This document shows, one piece after another, positions 49,450 to 58,517 of a stretch of DNA of 64,000 nt. The notes beneath the pieces are model-generated. The model was given only the letters and a program-made list of their open reading frames with translations, searched no databases and was not told where the DNA came from. Numbering within the stretch: the stretch's first letter is position 1; each line of letters starts with the position of its first letter. The DNA is from Pseudomonas sp. IB20. Lineage in GTDB: Bacteria > Pseudomonadota > Gammaproteobacteria > Pseudomonadales > Pseudomonadaceae. Both the position numbers and the translations under genes were made by a program. The stretch lies in NCBI RefSeq assembly GCF_009707325.1, contig NZ_CP046103.1:1012835-1076834 (forward strand), in the 5' to 3' direction.

Positions 49450-50076
49450 CTATAAGTACTTCACGGTCAGCGTCATGGAGCCGTCGATGGGGACTTCTTG
49501 CGTCAACGACAGCGTGTTGGCCGGGGCGATGCTGGGCTCGATCGACACCACCGCGGTCAACCGTTGTATCGGCGCCGGTGCTGTCACTGTTTTGTTGGGG
49601 GTGAATGCGCTCAGGAAGTGCGGCGACAGGATGGTCGTCGGAGCCCAGCTAGAGGGGCCACTCGAGCCGATGGGGTACATCTGGACGCCGTCGGCCATGA
49701 TCGAATCGACTTCTAATATCACTGAGCCCAGCCTTTGGGTGCCGTTGATCAACCCCAAGCCGAACTTAAAGCTTTCATCGCCGGCGTAACTGGAGCCAAG
49801 GCGGTTGTCCCGTGGCTCCAGGGCCAACAAGGTCGATGCTGCGCAGTTGATCGACAGTTGCAGGCTGTGAGGGGGCAGCTTGGTAGGTTGATCGAGGTTC
49901 AGGTCGCTGGCAGCAATCTTGCCCAGGTCATACACGCCACCATTGGACAGGCTCGGTTCGCAGGCGCTAGGGGTTATCAGGCCAGTGACGCTCAGGTCAA
50001 CGCTGGAGGCCGCCTGTGCCGCCAAGCCGGTGGCCAGGCATGAAAAGGCGGTCAGTAAGATCAGAATCGGTTTCAT
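49450..50076 (-). CDS. DUF1120 pilin-like subunit
   Basis: The 208-residue protein has a signal peptide (cleavage near AQA-ASS) and mature start ASSVDLSVTGLITPSACEP, the paired cysteines and the C-terminal DGSMTLTVKYL. The start at 50076 is chosen because the signal peptide begins there and AGG lies upstream; the frame is open 19 codons further. It begins 7 bp after the two-domain gene. Confidence 0.85.
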   Translation of the reverse strand: MKPILILLTAFSCLATGLAAQAASSVDLSVTGLITPSACEPSLSNGGVYDLGKIAASDLNLDQPTKLPPHSLQLSINCAASTLLALEPRDNRLGSSYAGDESFKFGLGLINGTQRLGSVILEVDSIMADGVQMYPIGSSGPSSWAPTTILSPHFLSAFTPNKTVTAPAPIQRLTAVVSIEPSIAPANTLSLTQEVPIDGSMTLTVKYL

Positions 50077-50083
50077 CGTGTGC

Positions 50084-51214
50084 CTATAAATAGTGAATTT
50101 CGAGAGTGCCCGCACCGTCCAGCCGCACCTCACTGCTCAGATCCAGTGAGCCCAAGGGCGCTATGACCGCTTCCAGGCTCAACGTGGCGTTGAGGTTTTG
50201 AATGGCGCTGGGGCCGCCGGTGCTGCCGGATGCAGCGCTAAAACCCAGGTAGCGATTGGCGCCCACGGCAGCGACGCTTGCACTGGCGCTGCTCCAGGGC
50301 TGCGTGCCGGTGGCGGAGTCGGTTTGGAATACTCGAGCGAAGTTGTCGGCGGTGATGCGCGCAGGGTCGAACAACAGCCGGTAGCGGCCGATCTTCTGTC
50401 GGCGCGCGTCCAGGCCCAGCCCATAAGCGCTTTCATCGGCGCCGCCGGTGGCTGAGCCCAGGCGATTGTCTTGCATGCGCAACGCGAAGGCGGTCGGCCC
50501 GTCGCACGTCACACTCAGTGACAAGGGGCGTGGGGCCAGGACGGTGTCCTTGTCCAGATTCAGGTCGCTGACCGACAGCTTTCCCAGCTCCACATGGCCG
50601 CCGTTGGACAGCACGGGTGTACACGCCGCCGGGGCAAAGCGCGCTTGCAGGCGCAGTTCCCGCGAGCGCCCGGCAGCGACGGCGTCGAACAACCCGGCGA
50701 CATCCCAGGTCACGGCATCGCGCACCCGCGCGGCGTCTTCGCGGGCCCAGGCACTGGCGTTGATTTGCATCGACAAGTTGCGCCCGGTCACTGCCACGCC
50801 GCCGCGCATCGGCACGAGGCCGTGGTCCGGTTGCCAGTGCAGTTGGGCGCTGACAGCGGAGGGCGGTTGCCCCTGGCCCGCAATCAAACCCAACTCCACC
50901 GCCTGGCCGTCCAGCACGGCTTCGCTGACACGCAGGCCGTAGCTGCCGCGCTCGGTAAAGAGAAAGCGCTCCGGCCCCGCGCCCAGCCCGCGATAAAACA
51001 CGCCCAGGTCGGTGGGCTGCGGGCAGTTCAGCGTCAGGCTGATACGCCGCTCGCCCAGCAAGCGTTCGGGCGCGGGGGCCAACGCCACGGCGCGGTTCAT
51101 CAGGCCGAAGTCCAGTTGCGCCAGGCTAAGGTTGAGCTGGCATTCTTCGGCGCCCCAGGCACTGGCGCTCAGCAGCACCAGGCTCAGGGGGTAAAACGTG
51201 TATTTCAGGCCCAT
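50084..51214 (-). CDS. Two-domain DUF1120 protein, probable pilus tip adhesin
   Basis: The 376-residue protein has a signal peptide (ending near SAWGAE, about residue 22), a unique N-terminal beta-rich domain (about 23-180, with two cysteines) and a C-terminal DUF1120 pilin domain (about 185-376; AACTPVLSNGGHVELGK...DGAGTLEIHYL). There is no ASSVDL-type donor strand at the mature N-terminus. An adhesin at the pilus tip would look like this: a receptor-binding domain joined to a pilin domain that accepts a strand from the next subunit. GAGGA lies 8 bases before the chosen ATG. Another ATG at 51229 overlaps the usher stop as ATGA. Confidence 0.8.
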   Translation of the reverse strand: MGLKYTFYPLSLVLLSASAWGAEECQLNLSLAQLDFGLMNRAVALAPAPERLLGERRISLTLNCPQPTDLGVFYRGLGAGPERFLFTERGSYGLRVSEAVLDGQAVELGLIAGQGQPPSAVSAQLHWQPDHGLVPMRGGVAVTGRNLSMQINASAWAREDAARVRDAVTWDVAGLFDAVAAGRSRELRLQARFAPAACTPVLSNGGHVELGKLSVSDLNLDKDTVLAPRPLSLSVTCDGPTAFALRMQDNRLGSATGGADESAYGLGLDARRQKIGRYRLLFDPARITADNFARVFQTDSATGTQPWSSASASVAAVGANRYLGFSAASGSTGGPSAIQNLNATLSLEAVIAPLGSLDLSSEVRLDGAGTLEIHYL

Positions 51215-51225
51215 GGTGTGAGTCC

Positions 51226-54200
51226 TCATGGCTGGTGGCACCGGGCCGGTGCGGTTTCGAAATACACCTCAGGGTCGGCGTCTTCCGGCAGTTCAAAGGT
51301 GAGTCGGCAACGTGGCTGCCCCGGTGCCTTGACCCACAGCGGGCGCGGGTCAAGCACGTCGGGCAGGAACACTTGGCTGCCTTCCTGCATCAGGGTGATG
51401 AACTCGCCTTCAGTGGTGCTCACGGTTGCGCCGCGTGGCAGCGGCTGGCCGTTATCGGTGGTCACGTTCAACAGCGCACGCCGGGTGAGGGCCACACCGA
51501 ATTGGACTTTGTCCACGGCACCACGGCCGGCGGCGATCACTGCCAGGCCGTTGTGGATATCGGCGTTGCGCGGCAGCGAACGGGTCTGCACTTCCACCGG
51601 GCTGCGCCCATAAGCGCTGACTTGCGGCACCACGGCCTGGCCTTGCCAGTCGGTCCATACCGGGCCGCTTGGGGTGGTGACCTTGATGCCGGCCATTTCG
51701 CCCACCGACACCAGTGCAAACGTGTCGCGCACCGGGTACGGCGAGAAGGTCACGCCGTCCCCATGCAACACCACCCCGCCGCGCGCGCCACCTTGGTAGC
51801 TGGCTCGTTCGTCGTCGCTGCGGGTGTAGTTGAAGTCCAGCTGGCTGTACCACGGCAGTGCCGACACGCCGACCGACGACTCGACTTCACGGTCACGGCT
51901 GTCACGCTCCACGCCCACTCGGTAACTCAGTTGATCGTTGAGTTGCTCGTTCACGCCCACACCCAGGCGGTGCTCGCCGCCGGCGTTGCGTGCCCACGCG
52001 CGACCACGGCGGGTTTCACCCAGCGGCACGCTGATGTTCAGGTAAATGCTGTCGTCGTTCTGCTGGCGGCCGCCTACCTGCCATTCGGCGCTGGCCGACA
52101 CCGATACCCGGCCAAAACTGGTGCCCCAGGACGCCAGCGCGCGGCTGCTGCTTTCACCGTTGTAAGACGCCGTGCGTGAGACCCCGGCGCTGAACGCACC
52201 CAAGGCCGGATGCGCCCACGACGCAGTAGCGCTCTGCTGGTCGCGGTAGCGCGAGCGCTGTTGATCGTCGCTATTGCCGACGTAGGTTGAATCCTCAAGG
52301 TCGCGGTAACCCTGGGAACGCCAGGAAGCTGCGGTGCTCACCGACCAGCTGTCATTCAAGCGCTGCGACCAGGACACATCGCTTTGCACCCCGCGCTCTG
52401 TGCCCTCGCGCTTGGGGCTGGCTTGGGCTGCCTGTGCGGAGAACTGCAGTTGGCTGTCCTGCCAGGGCAACCAGCCAAGGCTTGCGCCTGCTGAGCGATA
52501 GGCGTCCGCCACCAGCCCGCCTGCGCTGAGGCTCAGTTGCGGGTGCAGCGGGCCGCTCCAGCCCGCGCTGACCACCCAGGGCTCGCGGCCATCGCTGTCG
52601 CCGATCTGACGCACACGCCCGGCCGCCACCGAATAGCCCGGCGCCGGCAGGCCCAGCCCGAGCATAGCGGCGGGCACGGTAAAGCGGCGTTCTTCGCCGG
52701 TGGTTTCCTTGACCGTGACTTCCACGTCGGAACGGCTGTTCAAGCGGCGCACATCGGGCAGGGCAAACGGCCCGGCGGGTACCACGGTGGAGTGGATCAA
52801 CGCGCCGTTCTGACGGATTTCCACCTGGGCCGGGCTGTTGGCGATACCGGTGATAGTCGCGCCCTGGTTCTGGTCTTGCAGCGCAGTTTCGGTCAGCACT
52901 TGGGCGCCGGTAATCTGCGTGCCGGCCAGCACCGGGTTGTAGAGGCTGATTTGCCCGGCCTGCAACACTGCCTGCTGCTCGGCGAAGGTGCGCTGGGCGT
53001 AGGCATCCAAGTGGGTGGTGCGCGAGCGGCGGTCCTGCCAGGTTTTCACCTGGCGGCTGCGCACGATCCAGTCGCCGGCGTTGAAGCCGACTTCGGTGTT
53101 GGCTGAGCCGAAGCGGCTGGTGGTGTCGCCGAACTCGTTGTAGAGGCCGGTCAAGTCGTAGTTGAGCAGCAAGGCCTGGCCACCGGTCTGGTAGCCGGAG
53201 ATGTCTTGCTGGGCAGGGCGCAGGGCGTCGGTTGACACCACCAGGGCCAGGCTCAGGGCGGCGGGGTCTTGCTCGATCACGGTTTGCGGGTAGCGTTCGA
53301 TAAACCGCTGGCAGGTGGGCACCCCGTTCTCATCGGGCACTGTCAGGTTGCCCGCATCCAGCAGGGCGCGGTTGAAACAGAGGCTGCCCTGGCGGTCGAA
53401 CTCCACATCCACTCGGCCGCGACGCAGGCCGTTGACACTCAAATTGACGGCATGCCGGCCTGCCGTGAAACGCGGGGCTTGCAGCAGCAGGTTGGCCAGT
53501 TCCGGGTCGATGCCGCGCCGGGACAAGGTCTGGGGGTCGAAGGAACCGGCGATCAGCGCGTCACCCGCCAGCACTGCTTCGCACGGCAGTGCGCCGCCCA
53601 GGGTCAGTGCCAGCCCGGTGAGTAGGGTGCGTGCGCGGTGCGGTGAAACGCCAGGCACGGCGCTGCCGTCGCGGTCAGTTATTACTGTGCTCACAAGGTC
53701 GTACTCAAGTGTTGGGTGGCTTTGGCAAGCATTTTTAAGGGTGAGGGGTGCTTCGTAAGGTGCCACGGCAAAGCCATACACCGTGGCCGGCTGCAGTTGC
53801 ACGCGGTTTGCGCCGGTGCCGCTGGCTGTTACGTTCAGGGTTTCACCCGGCAGCACATAGGTGCGCGGCAGCAGGGCCGAGCCGCTGCCGGGCAGCAGTC
53901 GCAGTTCCTGGGCCAGGCGCACCACGTAAGGGCTCGGGTTGTGCACGCTCAATTGGTCACGGTTCAGGCGCCACTCCAACCCGGTCCAGGGCGTGCGGTT
54001 GGGGGCCAGGCCCTTGGGATGCACAATCACCGGCAGGTTCTGGCGCACCGTCACACCGACTTGGGCGTGGCCGGCCTGGGCCGCCGAACGACCTTGTGGC
54101 ATGCCTTCGAAGATCACCCGTTTCAAGCGTTGGGTGGCCAAGGGCTCGGGCGATTGCAGGATGAAGCGGATGAGCTGGCTCTTGCCCGGTTCGACCCGGG

Positions 54201-54471
54201 CCAGGGGCGGGGTGACAAACAGCAGCGTCGCCTTGTCTTCGGGAATGTCTTCAAGGGTGACGTGCAGCAGGGCCAGCTTATCGTCGGTGTTGGTCACGGT
54301 CACCGACGCTTCGCCATCGGCCTCGTTAACGATCACCACCGAGGTGTCGGGCACCATGCCGTCGGCCAGCGCCAAGGCAGGGCCGCCGATTGCCAGCGTG
54401 AGCGCAGCGAAGTAAAGACCGCTCACGCGAGCGAAGATGAAGGCGCGGGTGAAAAAGGGTAGGGCAGGCAT
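51226..54471 (-). CDS. Fused periplasmic pilus chaperone and outer-membrane usher
   Basis: The 1081-residue protein combines two proteins that are normally separate. Residues 1-37 form a signal peptide (cleavage near LALA-D). Residues 38-245 are a PapD-like chaperone, with RVEPGKSQLIRF and the second-domain VHNPSPYVVRL segment. A linker (246-280) leads to a signal-peptide-like stretch (about 281-302, RTLLTGLALTLGGALPCEAV). From 303 on it is an usher: N-terminal domain (GSFDPQTL), beta-barrel, plug, and C-terminal domains ending near DADPEVYFE. No stop or strong ribosome site separates the halves. It starts 2 bp after the previous pilin and overlaps the tip gene region. It may be a true fusion, a polyprotein cut at the inner signal, or a sequencing slip. 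Confidence 0.88.
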   Translation of the reverse strand: MPALPFFTRAFIFARVSGLYFAALTLAIGGPALALADGMVPDTSVVIVNEADGEASVTVTNTDDKLALLHVTLEDIPEDKATLLFVTPPLARVEPGKSQLIRFILQSPEPLATQRLKRVIFEGMPQGRSAAQAGHAQVGVTVRQNLPVIVHPKGLAPNRTPWTGLEWRLNRDQLSVHNPSPYVVRLAQELRLLPGSGSALLPRTYVLPGETLNVTASGTGANRVQLQPATVYGFAVAPYEAPLTLKNACQSHPTLEYDLVSTVITDRDGSAVPGVSPHRARTLLTGLALTLGGALPCEAVLAGDALIAGSFDPQTLSRRGIDPELANLLLQAPRFTAGRHAVNLSVNGLRRGRVDVEFDRQGSLCFNRALLDAGNLTVPDENGVPTCQRFIERYPQTVIEQDPAALSLALVVSTDALRPAQQDISGYQTGGQALLLNYDLTGLYNEFGDTTSRFGSANTEVGFNAGDWIVRSRQVKTWQDRRSRTTHLDAYAQRTFAEQQAVLQAGQISLYNPVLAGTQITGAQVLTETALQDQNQGATITGIANSPAQVEIRQNGALIHSTVVPAGPFALPDVRRLNSRSDVEVTVKETTGEERRFTVPAAMLGLGLPAPGYSVAAGRVRQIGDSDGREPWVVSAGWSGPLHPQLSLSAGGLVADAYRSAGASLGWLPWQDSQLQFSAQAAQASPKREGTERGVQSDVSWSQRLNDSWSVSTAASWRSQGYRDLEDSTYVGNSDDQQRSRYRDQQSATASWAHPALGAFSAGVSRTASYNGESSSRALASWGTSFGRVSVSASAEWQVGGRQQNDDSIYLNISVPLGETRRGRAWARNAGGEHRLGVGVNEQLNDQLSYRVGVERDSRDREVESSVGVSALPWYSQLDFNYTRSDDERASYQGGARGGVVLHGDGVTFSPYPVRDTFALVSVGEMAGIKVTTPSGPVWTDWQGQAVVPQVSAYGRSPVEVQTRSLPRNADIHNGLAVIAAGRGAVDKVQFGVALTRRALLNVTTDNGQPLPRGATVSTTEGEFITLMQEGSQVFLPDVLDPRPLWVKAPGQPRCRLTFELPEDADPEVYFETAPARCHQP

Positions 54472-54473
54472 GG

Positions 54474-55103
54474 CTACAAGTACCTCAGGTCAAGCACGAT
54501 GGAACCGTCCAACGGCACTTCCTGTTTGAGAGTCAAATAGGCGGCGGCATTGATGGACGTGTTGATTTGCAGGCTGGCGTTCACCAGGCGGTGGGGTTCG
54601 GGCACCAGCGTGCCCGGGCGGGCGAACCCCATGTAGATGTTCGGGAAGGCATTGGATTCTGGAAACCAGGTCTCCCCTTTGTTGCTGGAGGCCAGCACGA
54701 GTAGGCGCTCGCCGTCGCCCATGGCCTCGCGAAATCCCAGGGAAACCGTGCCCAGCCGCTCGGAAGGCACATGGATATTGGTACCCAGGCCGTAATAAAA
54801 GCCCGGCCCCAGCGAGGAGTCGGCGCGATTGTCCACACCCACCAATACGTACAGCACCGGCTCGTTGCAGCTCACACTCAGGTCCAGCGTTTGAGTGGGC
54901 AAGGGGCTGAATTCGTGCTGGTTGAGGTTGCGTGCCGGCAGCTTGCCGTGGTCGACGATGCCATTGGCAGACAACGTGGGGATGCAGGCGCTGGGTGTGA
55001 TCAGACCGGTAACGTTGAGCTCAATGCTGGACGACGCCAGCACCAGCGAGCTGGCACCGAGCAGGCAAAACGTGGCGATAAAGCGTGAATAAATATGCTT
55101 CAT
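54474..55103 (-). CDS. DUF1120 pilin-like subunit, divergent
   Basis: The 209-residue protein has a signal peptide (cleavage near VLA-SSS) and mature start SSSIELNVTGLITPSACIP, followed by VDHGKLPARNLN. Two cysteines and a C-terminal DGSIVLDLRYL are present. It is the most divergent of the minus-strand paralogues. No clear ribosome site precedes the ATG at 55103, and ATGs further upstream are no better; the signal peptide decides the start. The usher gene follows after 2 bp. Confidence 0.82.
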   Translation of the reverse strand: MKHIYSRFIATFCLLGASSLVLASSSIELNVTGLITPSACIPTLSANGIVDHGKLPARNLNQHEFSPLPTQTLDLSVSCNEPVLYVLVGVDNRADSSLGPGFYYGLGTNIHVPSERLGTVSLGFREAMGDGERLLVLASSNKGETWFPESNAFPNIYMGFARPGTLVPEPHRLVNASLQINTSINAAAYLTLKQEVPLDGSIVLDLRYL

Positions 55104-55191
55104 GGGATGGGGGCCGGCTGCCTGATTCATCGTGTGTGTACAGGGCAAGGGCAGACGTTTTAAGGCCTGCCTTTGCTCGACTCGGATGCCG

Positions 55192-55815
55192 TTACAAGTA
55201 GCGCACGGTGAGGGTCACCGAACCGTCGATGGCGACTTCGTTGGTGAGGGTCAGCTCACTGGTTTTGGCGATCTGGGGCTGAACGTACAAGTCCGCGGCC
55301 CACAGTTGGACTGGGATCGGCGAATTGACGCCGGCCACGGCGGGTGCGAGGAGGTTGTCGCGCATCAGGTTGCGCTCGGAGCTCCAAGTGACGCCACCGT
55401 CGTAGGAACCGACGCTGTTGATCGGCACGCCATCGGCGACCGAATTCAACAGCTGCAGGGTCATGTTGCCGAGTTTTTCCGTGCCGTTGATGAGGCCCAG
55501 GCCAAACTCCATCAAATCGTTGTTGCTGTCAGACCCTTCGCGGTTGTCCTTGGCCTCCATGGCCATCAGGGTGGCGGCGTCACAGGTGACGGTGAATTGC
55601 AGGATGTTTAGGGGCAGAGCGGTCTGTTTGTCGGCGTTCAAATCCTTGGCCGAAATTTTGCCGTAGTCCACCGCGCCCCCGTTGGACAGCGCCGGGACGC
55701 AGGCACTTGGGGTAATCAGACCTTTGACCGTCAGGTCGACGCTGGAGGCGGCAAAGGCAGTTCCAGCAGCCGCGAGCATCAGGCCGCCGAGCAGGGTATT
55801 GAGGGACTTGCTCAT
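55192..55815 (-). CDS. DUF1120 pilin-like subunit, probable major pilin
   Basis: The 207-residue protein has a clear signal peptide (cleavage near AFA-ASS), mature start ASSVDLTVKGLITPSACVP, VDYGKISAKDLN, two cysteines and C-terminal DGSVTLTVRYL. AGGAG lies 9 bases before the ATG. It is the first intact pilin of the operon, with a gap of 88 bp to the next gene, which suits a major subunit. That role is inference. Confidence 0.85.
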   Translation of the reverse strand: MSKSLNTLLGGLMLAAAGTAFAASSVDLTVKGLITPSACVPALSNGGAVDYGKISAKDLNADKQTALPLNILQFTVTCDAATLMAMEAKDNREGSDSNNDLMEFGLGLINGTEKLGNMTLQLLNSVADGVPINSVGSYDGGVTWSSERNLMRDNLLAPAVAGVNSPIPVQLWAADLYVQPQIAKTSELTLTNEVAIDGSVTLTVRYL

Positions 55816-55853
55816 GGTGTTGCTCCTAAATGAGGAACTGAGGAGAAGCTCAA

Positions 55854-56114
55854 TTACCAGTACTTGAGTTGCAGCGTGGCCTGGCCGTCGATGGGCACTT
55901 CATCGAGCAGGGTCAGGTCGCGGGACGGCACGATGACGGTGAAGGCGCGCAGCCGCGCCCTGAGGTCTTTAATGGCGATGGGCGTGTTCGGGCCGCCCGT
56001 TGCCGCGAACGAGGTCAGTGCTTCGTGCCCCAAGTAGGGCGATATGTTGAGCCACGCCGTGGGGACACTCGCTGCTGGTGGAACGGGGTCAACGGTTGCT
56101 AGGCGGCTGTTCAC
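55854..56114 (-). pseudogene. C-terminal remnant of a DUF1120 pilin gene
   Basis: The 86-codon frame aligns only with the last third of the other pilins (…EVPIDGQATLQLKYW). It lacks a signal peptide, the donor strand and both conserved cysteines. Its only possible start is a GTG with no ribosome site, directly after a strong GC hairpin (about 56119-56150 on the plus coordinates). It looks like what is left after deletion of the 5' two thirds. The following region to 56476 (about 360 bp) holds no gene and probably the promoters of the pilus operon and the divergent regulator. Confidence 0.75.
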
Positions 56115-56476
56115 TTTTTAAGAGTTGCCGGGGGCGGCGCACCGTCCCCGGCAAGAGTGGGCGGTAATCTAGCGAGGGGGGGTATGGGGGACATACAACT
56201 ATTACGACAATGACGCTGAGGAGGGAAAACAGCCTGTTCCGTGTCAGAATAGTTAACGGCTTAATGTAGGCAAAAGATCAGTTTCGTAGTTGTTGTATCG
56301 CCAAGCTGGCATTCGAAAGGCTAGCTTCGCTGCGCGATGACAGTCACTTGAGTGCTTTTGAGACGCCACAGCGTGCTCAGCCTTCAACTGTCGCGTCAGC
56401 GCTCCTCATCCAGTTCCAGGCTTATCGCTGAACCACGGGCGCTGCACCACCGACAACAACTACGAGGTGAGCGAGA

Positions 56477-57280
56477 GTGCTTTCGAGCGATGTCTCTTCG
56501 CAGCAGGGTCCATCGCGTTTCGTCCCCCCAGAACACTGGCGACACCTGGTGGTATTGGTGGCGGAGGATCATTCGGCCTATCGGCTGCTGCTGGGCTGGT
56601 TCATGCAAAAGCTCGGGCTGGGTCACGAGGTGGTCGGTGATGGCTGTGAAGGTTTGGCTTGCATCACCCGCAGACGCTTCGACCTGGTGATCAGCGACTG
56701 CCATATGCCGCGCATGGATGGTTATGCCCTGGCCCGTGCAATACGCCTTCACGAGCTGGAAAACGGCCAGCGACGGGTACCGATTATCGCGCTCACCGCC
56801 AACCTGCTGCCTGATGACCCCCAGCGCTGCCGCGATGCCGGAATGGATGCCTGGCTGCTCAAACCACTCACGTTTGCACAGCTGTGCGAGGTGCTTGCGC
56901 GGTGGCTGCCTGGCCCTCCGTGCGAAATGTCGGCACCGGAGTCTGAGGCCGCCATGGGCTGGCCAACTCGCGCGGGCATGGTCCAAACCTTTGGCAGCGA
57001 ACAGGTGGTGGACCAGATGCTCGCCAGCCTGTTGTACGAAGCCCGCAACGACTGTGCGGACCTTGCGCATGCGCGCATCACCTCGAACACCCAAGTCGTG
57101 TTGGATCGGCTGCACCGTCTGTTGGGCGGCTTGGCGTTCTTAGGCTGCGATGATCTGGAGGTGCGGGGCAGTGTGCTGATTGAGCAGGTCCGCACCGATG
57201 GCGTGGCGGTGCACCTGTTGAGCCTGGAGGTGTTTGAGCGCGACCTCGAACGCTATTTCGCGTACGTCAGTGCGCTATGA
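56477..57280 (+). CDS. Free-standing receiver-Hpt phosphorelay protein
   Basis: The 267-residue protein has a receiver domain (about residues 23-145; acidic pair E30-D31, phosphoacceptor D74 in VISDCHMPRMDG, conserved K129) and a C-terminal helical domain (about 165-267) with DRLHRLLGGLAFLG, which resembles an Hpt domain with H213 as phospho-histidine. This is the tail of a BvgS/EvgS-type hybrid kinase without the kinase. It starts at GTG with GAGG upstream and is divergent from the pilus operon. Confidence 0.8.
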   Translation: MLSSDVSSQQGPSRFVPPEHWRHLVVLVAEDHSAYRLLLGWFMQKLGLGHEVVGDGCEGLACITRRRFDLVISDCHMPRMDGYALARAIRLHELENGQRRVPIIALTANLLPDDPQRCRDAGMDAWLLKPLTFAQLCEVLARWLPGPPCEMSAPESEAAMGWPTRAGMVQTFGSEQVVDQMLASLLYEARNDCADLAHARITSNTQVVLDRLHRLLGGLAFLGCDDLEVRGSVLIEQVRTDGVAVHLLSLEVFERDLERYFAYVSAL

Positions 57281-57474
57281 CGTACTTTTTGTAGGAATTC
57301 ATTCCTTCTGTTGTGGCTTTTGTATGTGGGCGCTTTCTTTTTATTTTGTAGGTTTATAGGTAGTCGCTACAGGGCATTGGGCGCGGCTGAAAAGTGCGTG
57401 CGACCGGCGGTTGTTGAAGATCGCCGGCGGGGGTATTTTGCCCGGATTCAAGTTGCCATCATCCGTGAGTATCT

Positions 57475-58110
57475 ATGCTTCGAGTAATCATTGCCGACGA
57501 TCACCCCATTGTCCGCATCGGGCAACGGGTGGTGATTGAAGTGAGCGGCCAGTGCAAAGTCGTCGGTGAAGCCAGCGGCCCTGATGAATTGCTGGTACTG
57601 CTGAGCACCACACCCTGTGACTTGCTGGTGACCGATTTCGCCATGCCCGGCGGGCTTCAAGCCGACGGCTATGTGTTGCTGAGCCTGCTACGGCGCCAGT
57701 ACCCGACGCTGCCGGTGATTCTGGTCACCATGTTCGCCAACGTCGCCACCTTGCGTGCCTCTTTCGCCCATGGCGCGCGGGCCATCGTCGCTAAAAAAGC
57801 CTCGGCCAAGGAGCTGCCCTTGGCAATCAAGGCGGTTGCCAAAGGCCAGACCTACGCCAGTGAGTGCTTGCGCGAGCAGTTGATCGAGGCCGGTACGGGG
57901 GATCAATCGCAAACGCCGCAGTTGTCCAGCAAGGAGCGCGAGGTGGTGCGCATGCTCGCCAGCGGCATGACCGTCAGCCAGATTGCGGCGCGGGTCAACC
58001 GCAGCATTTCCACGATCAGCAAGCAGAAAAGCACGGCCATGCACCGGCTGTGTATCTCGACGGATGTGGACTTGTTCGCCTATGCGCGTGCCGCTGGGAT
58101 GGTGCCGTAG
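57475..58110 (+). CDS. NarL/BvgA-type response regulator
   Basis: The 211-residue regulator has a receiver domain (phosphoacceptor D54 in LLVTDFAMPGG) and a C-terminal LuxR-type helix-turn-helix (about 145-205; LSSKEREVVRMLASGMTVSQIAARVNRSISTISKQK). It belongs with BvgA/EvgA and the RocA/RcsB regulators that control Cup fimbriae in P. aeruginosa. It lies 194 bp after the receiver-Hpt gene and 570 bp before a pilin gene, so control of the pili is likely but inferred. No histidine kinase is present in the window. Confidence 0.87.
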   Translation: MLRVIIADDHPIVRIGQRVVIEVSGQCKVVGEASGPDELLVLLSTTPCDLLVTDFAMPGGLQADGYVLLSLLRRQYPTLPVILVTMFANVATLRASFAHGARAIVAKKASAKELPLAIKAVAKGQTYASECLREQLIEAGTGDQSQTPQLSSKEREVVRMLASGMTVSQIAARVNRSISTISKQKSTAMHRLCISTDVDLFAYARAAGMVP

Positions 58111-58221
58111 AACGTTGCAGATAGATCACGACCGTTAACTAACCGCGCGCGCCGGTGGGATTCGTATTACGTGTATTCAGCGTGAACAAACCATCCTTTA
58201 ACTTGACGCCGTTGCCCTGCC

Positions 58222-58369
58222 AGTCGTGTGGGCGGCATCCATTCCTAGTCTATTAGATGAGTCGAACTTTCAGGTTGGCGACGCGCCTTTTTGTGCCTGT
58301 TCAACCTGTGAATAATCGACCGAAAGTGAGCAGTGAATGCAAGCGTCTCGTGTACTTATTTCCGCCGCA
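58222..58369. repeat. 148-bp tandem repeat, unit A1
   Basis: This unit contains the pilin leader and the first 11 codons of the pilin gene (ATG at 58337). It abuts an identical unit A2 (58370-58517). The truncated frame ends after 19 codons. An inverted repeat CAGGTTG/CAACCTG (58271-58308) lies in the leader and is repeated with it. Confidence 0.93.
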
Positions 58370-58517
58370 AGTCGTGTGGGCGGCATCCATTCCTAGTCTA
58401 TTAGATGAGTCGAACTTTCAGGTTGGCGACGCGCCTTTTTGTGCCTGTTCAACCTGTGAATAATCGACCGAAAGTGAGCAGTGAATGCAAGCGTCTCGTG
58501 TACTTATTTCCGCCGCA
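58370..58517. repeat. 148-bp tandem repeat, unit A2
   Basis: This is identical to 58222-58369 and directly continuous with it. It overlaps the first unit of the 196-bp repeat (58453-58648), so the duplications are nested. Confidence 0.93.

Noticed and set aside
56176..56182. Run of seven G upstream of the pilus operon as a phase-variation tract
   Set aside because: It is too short and not placed in a recognisable promoter or start codon to support slippage control.
58337..58396. First truncated pilin start as a leader-peptide gene
   Set aside because: It is a direct consequence of the 148-bp duplication and encodes only 11 pilin codons before running into repeated leader DNA.
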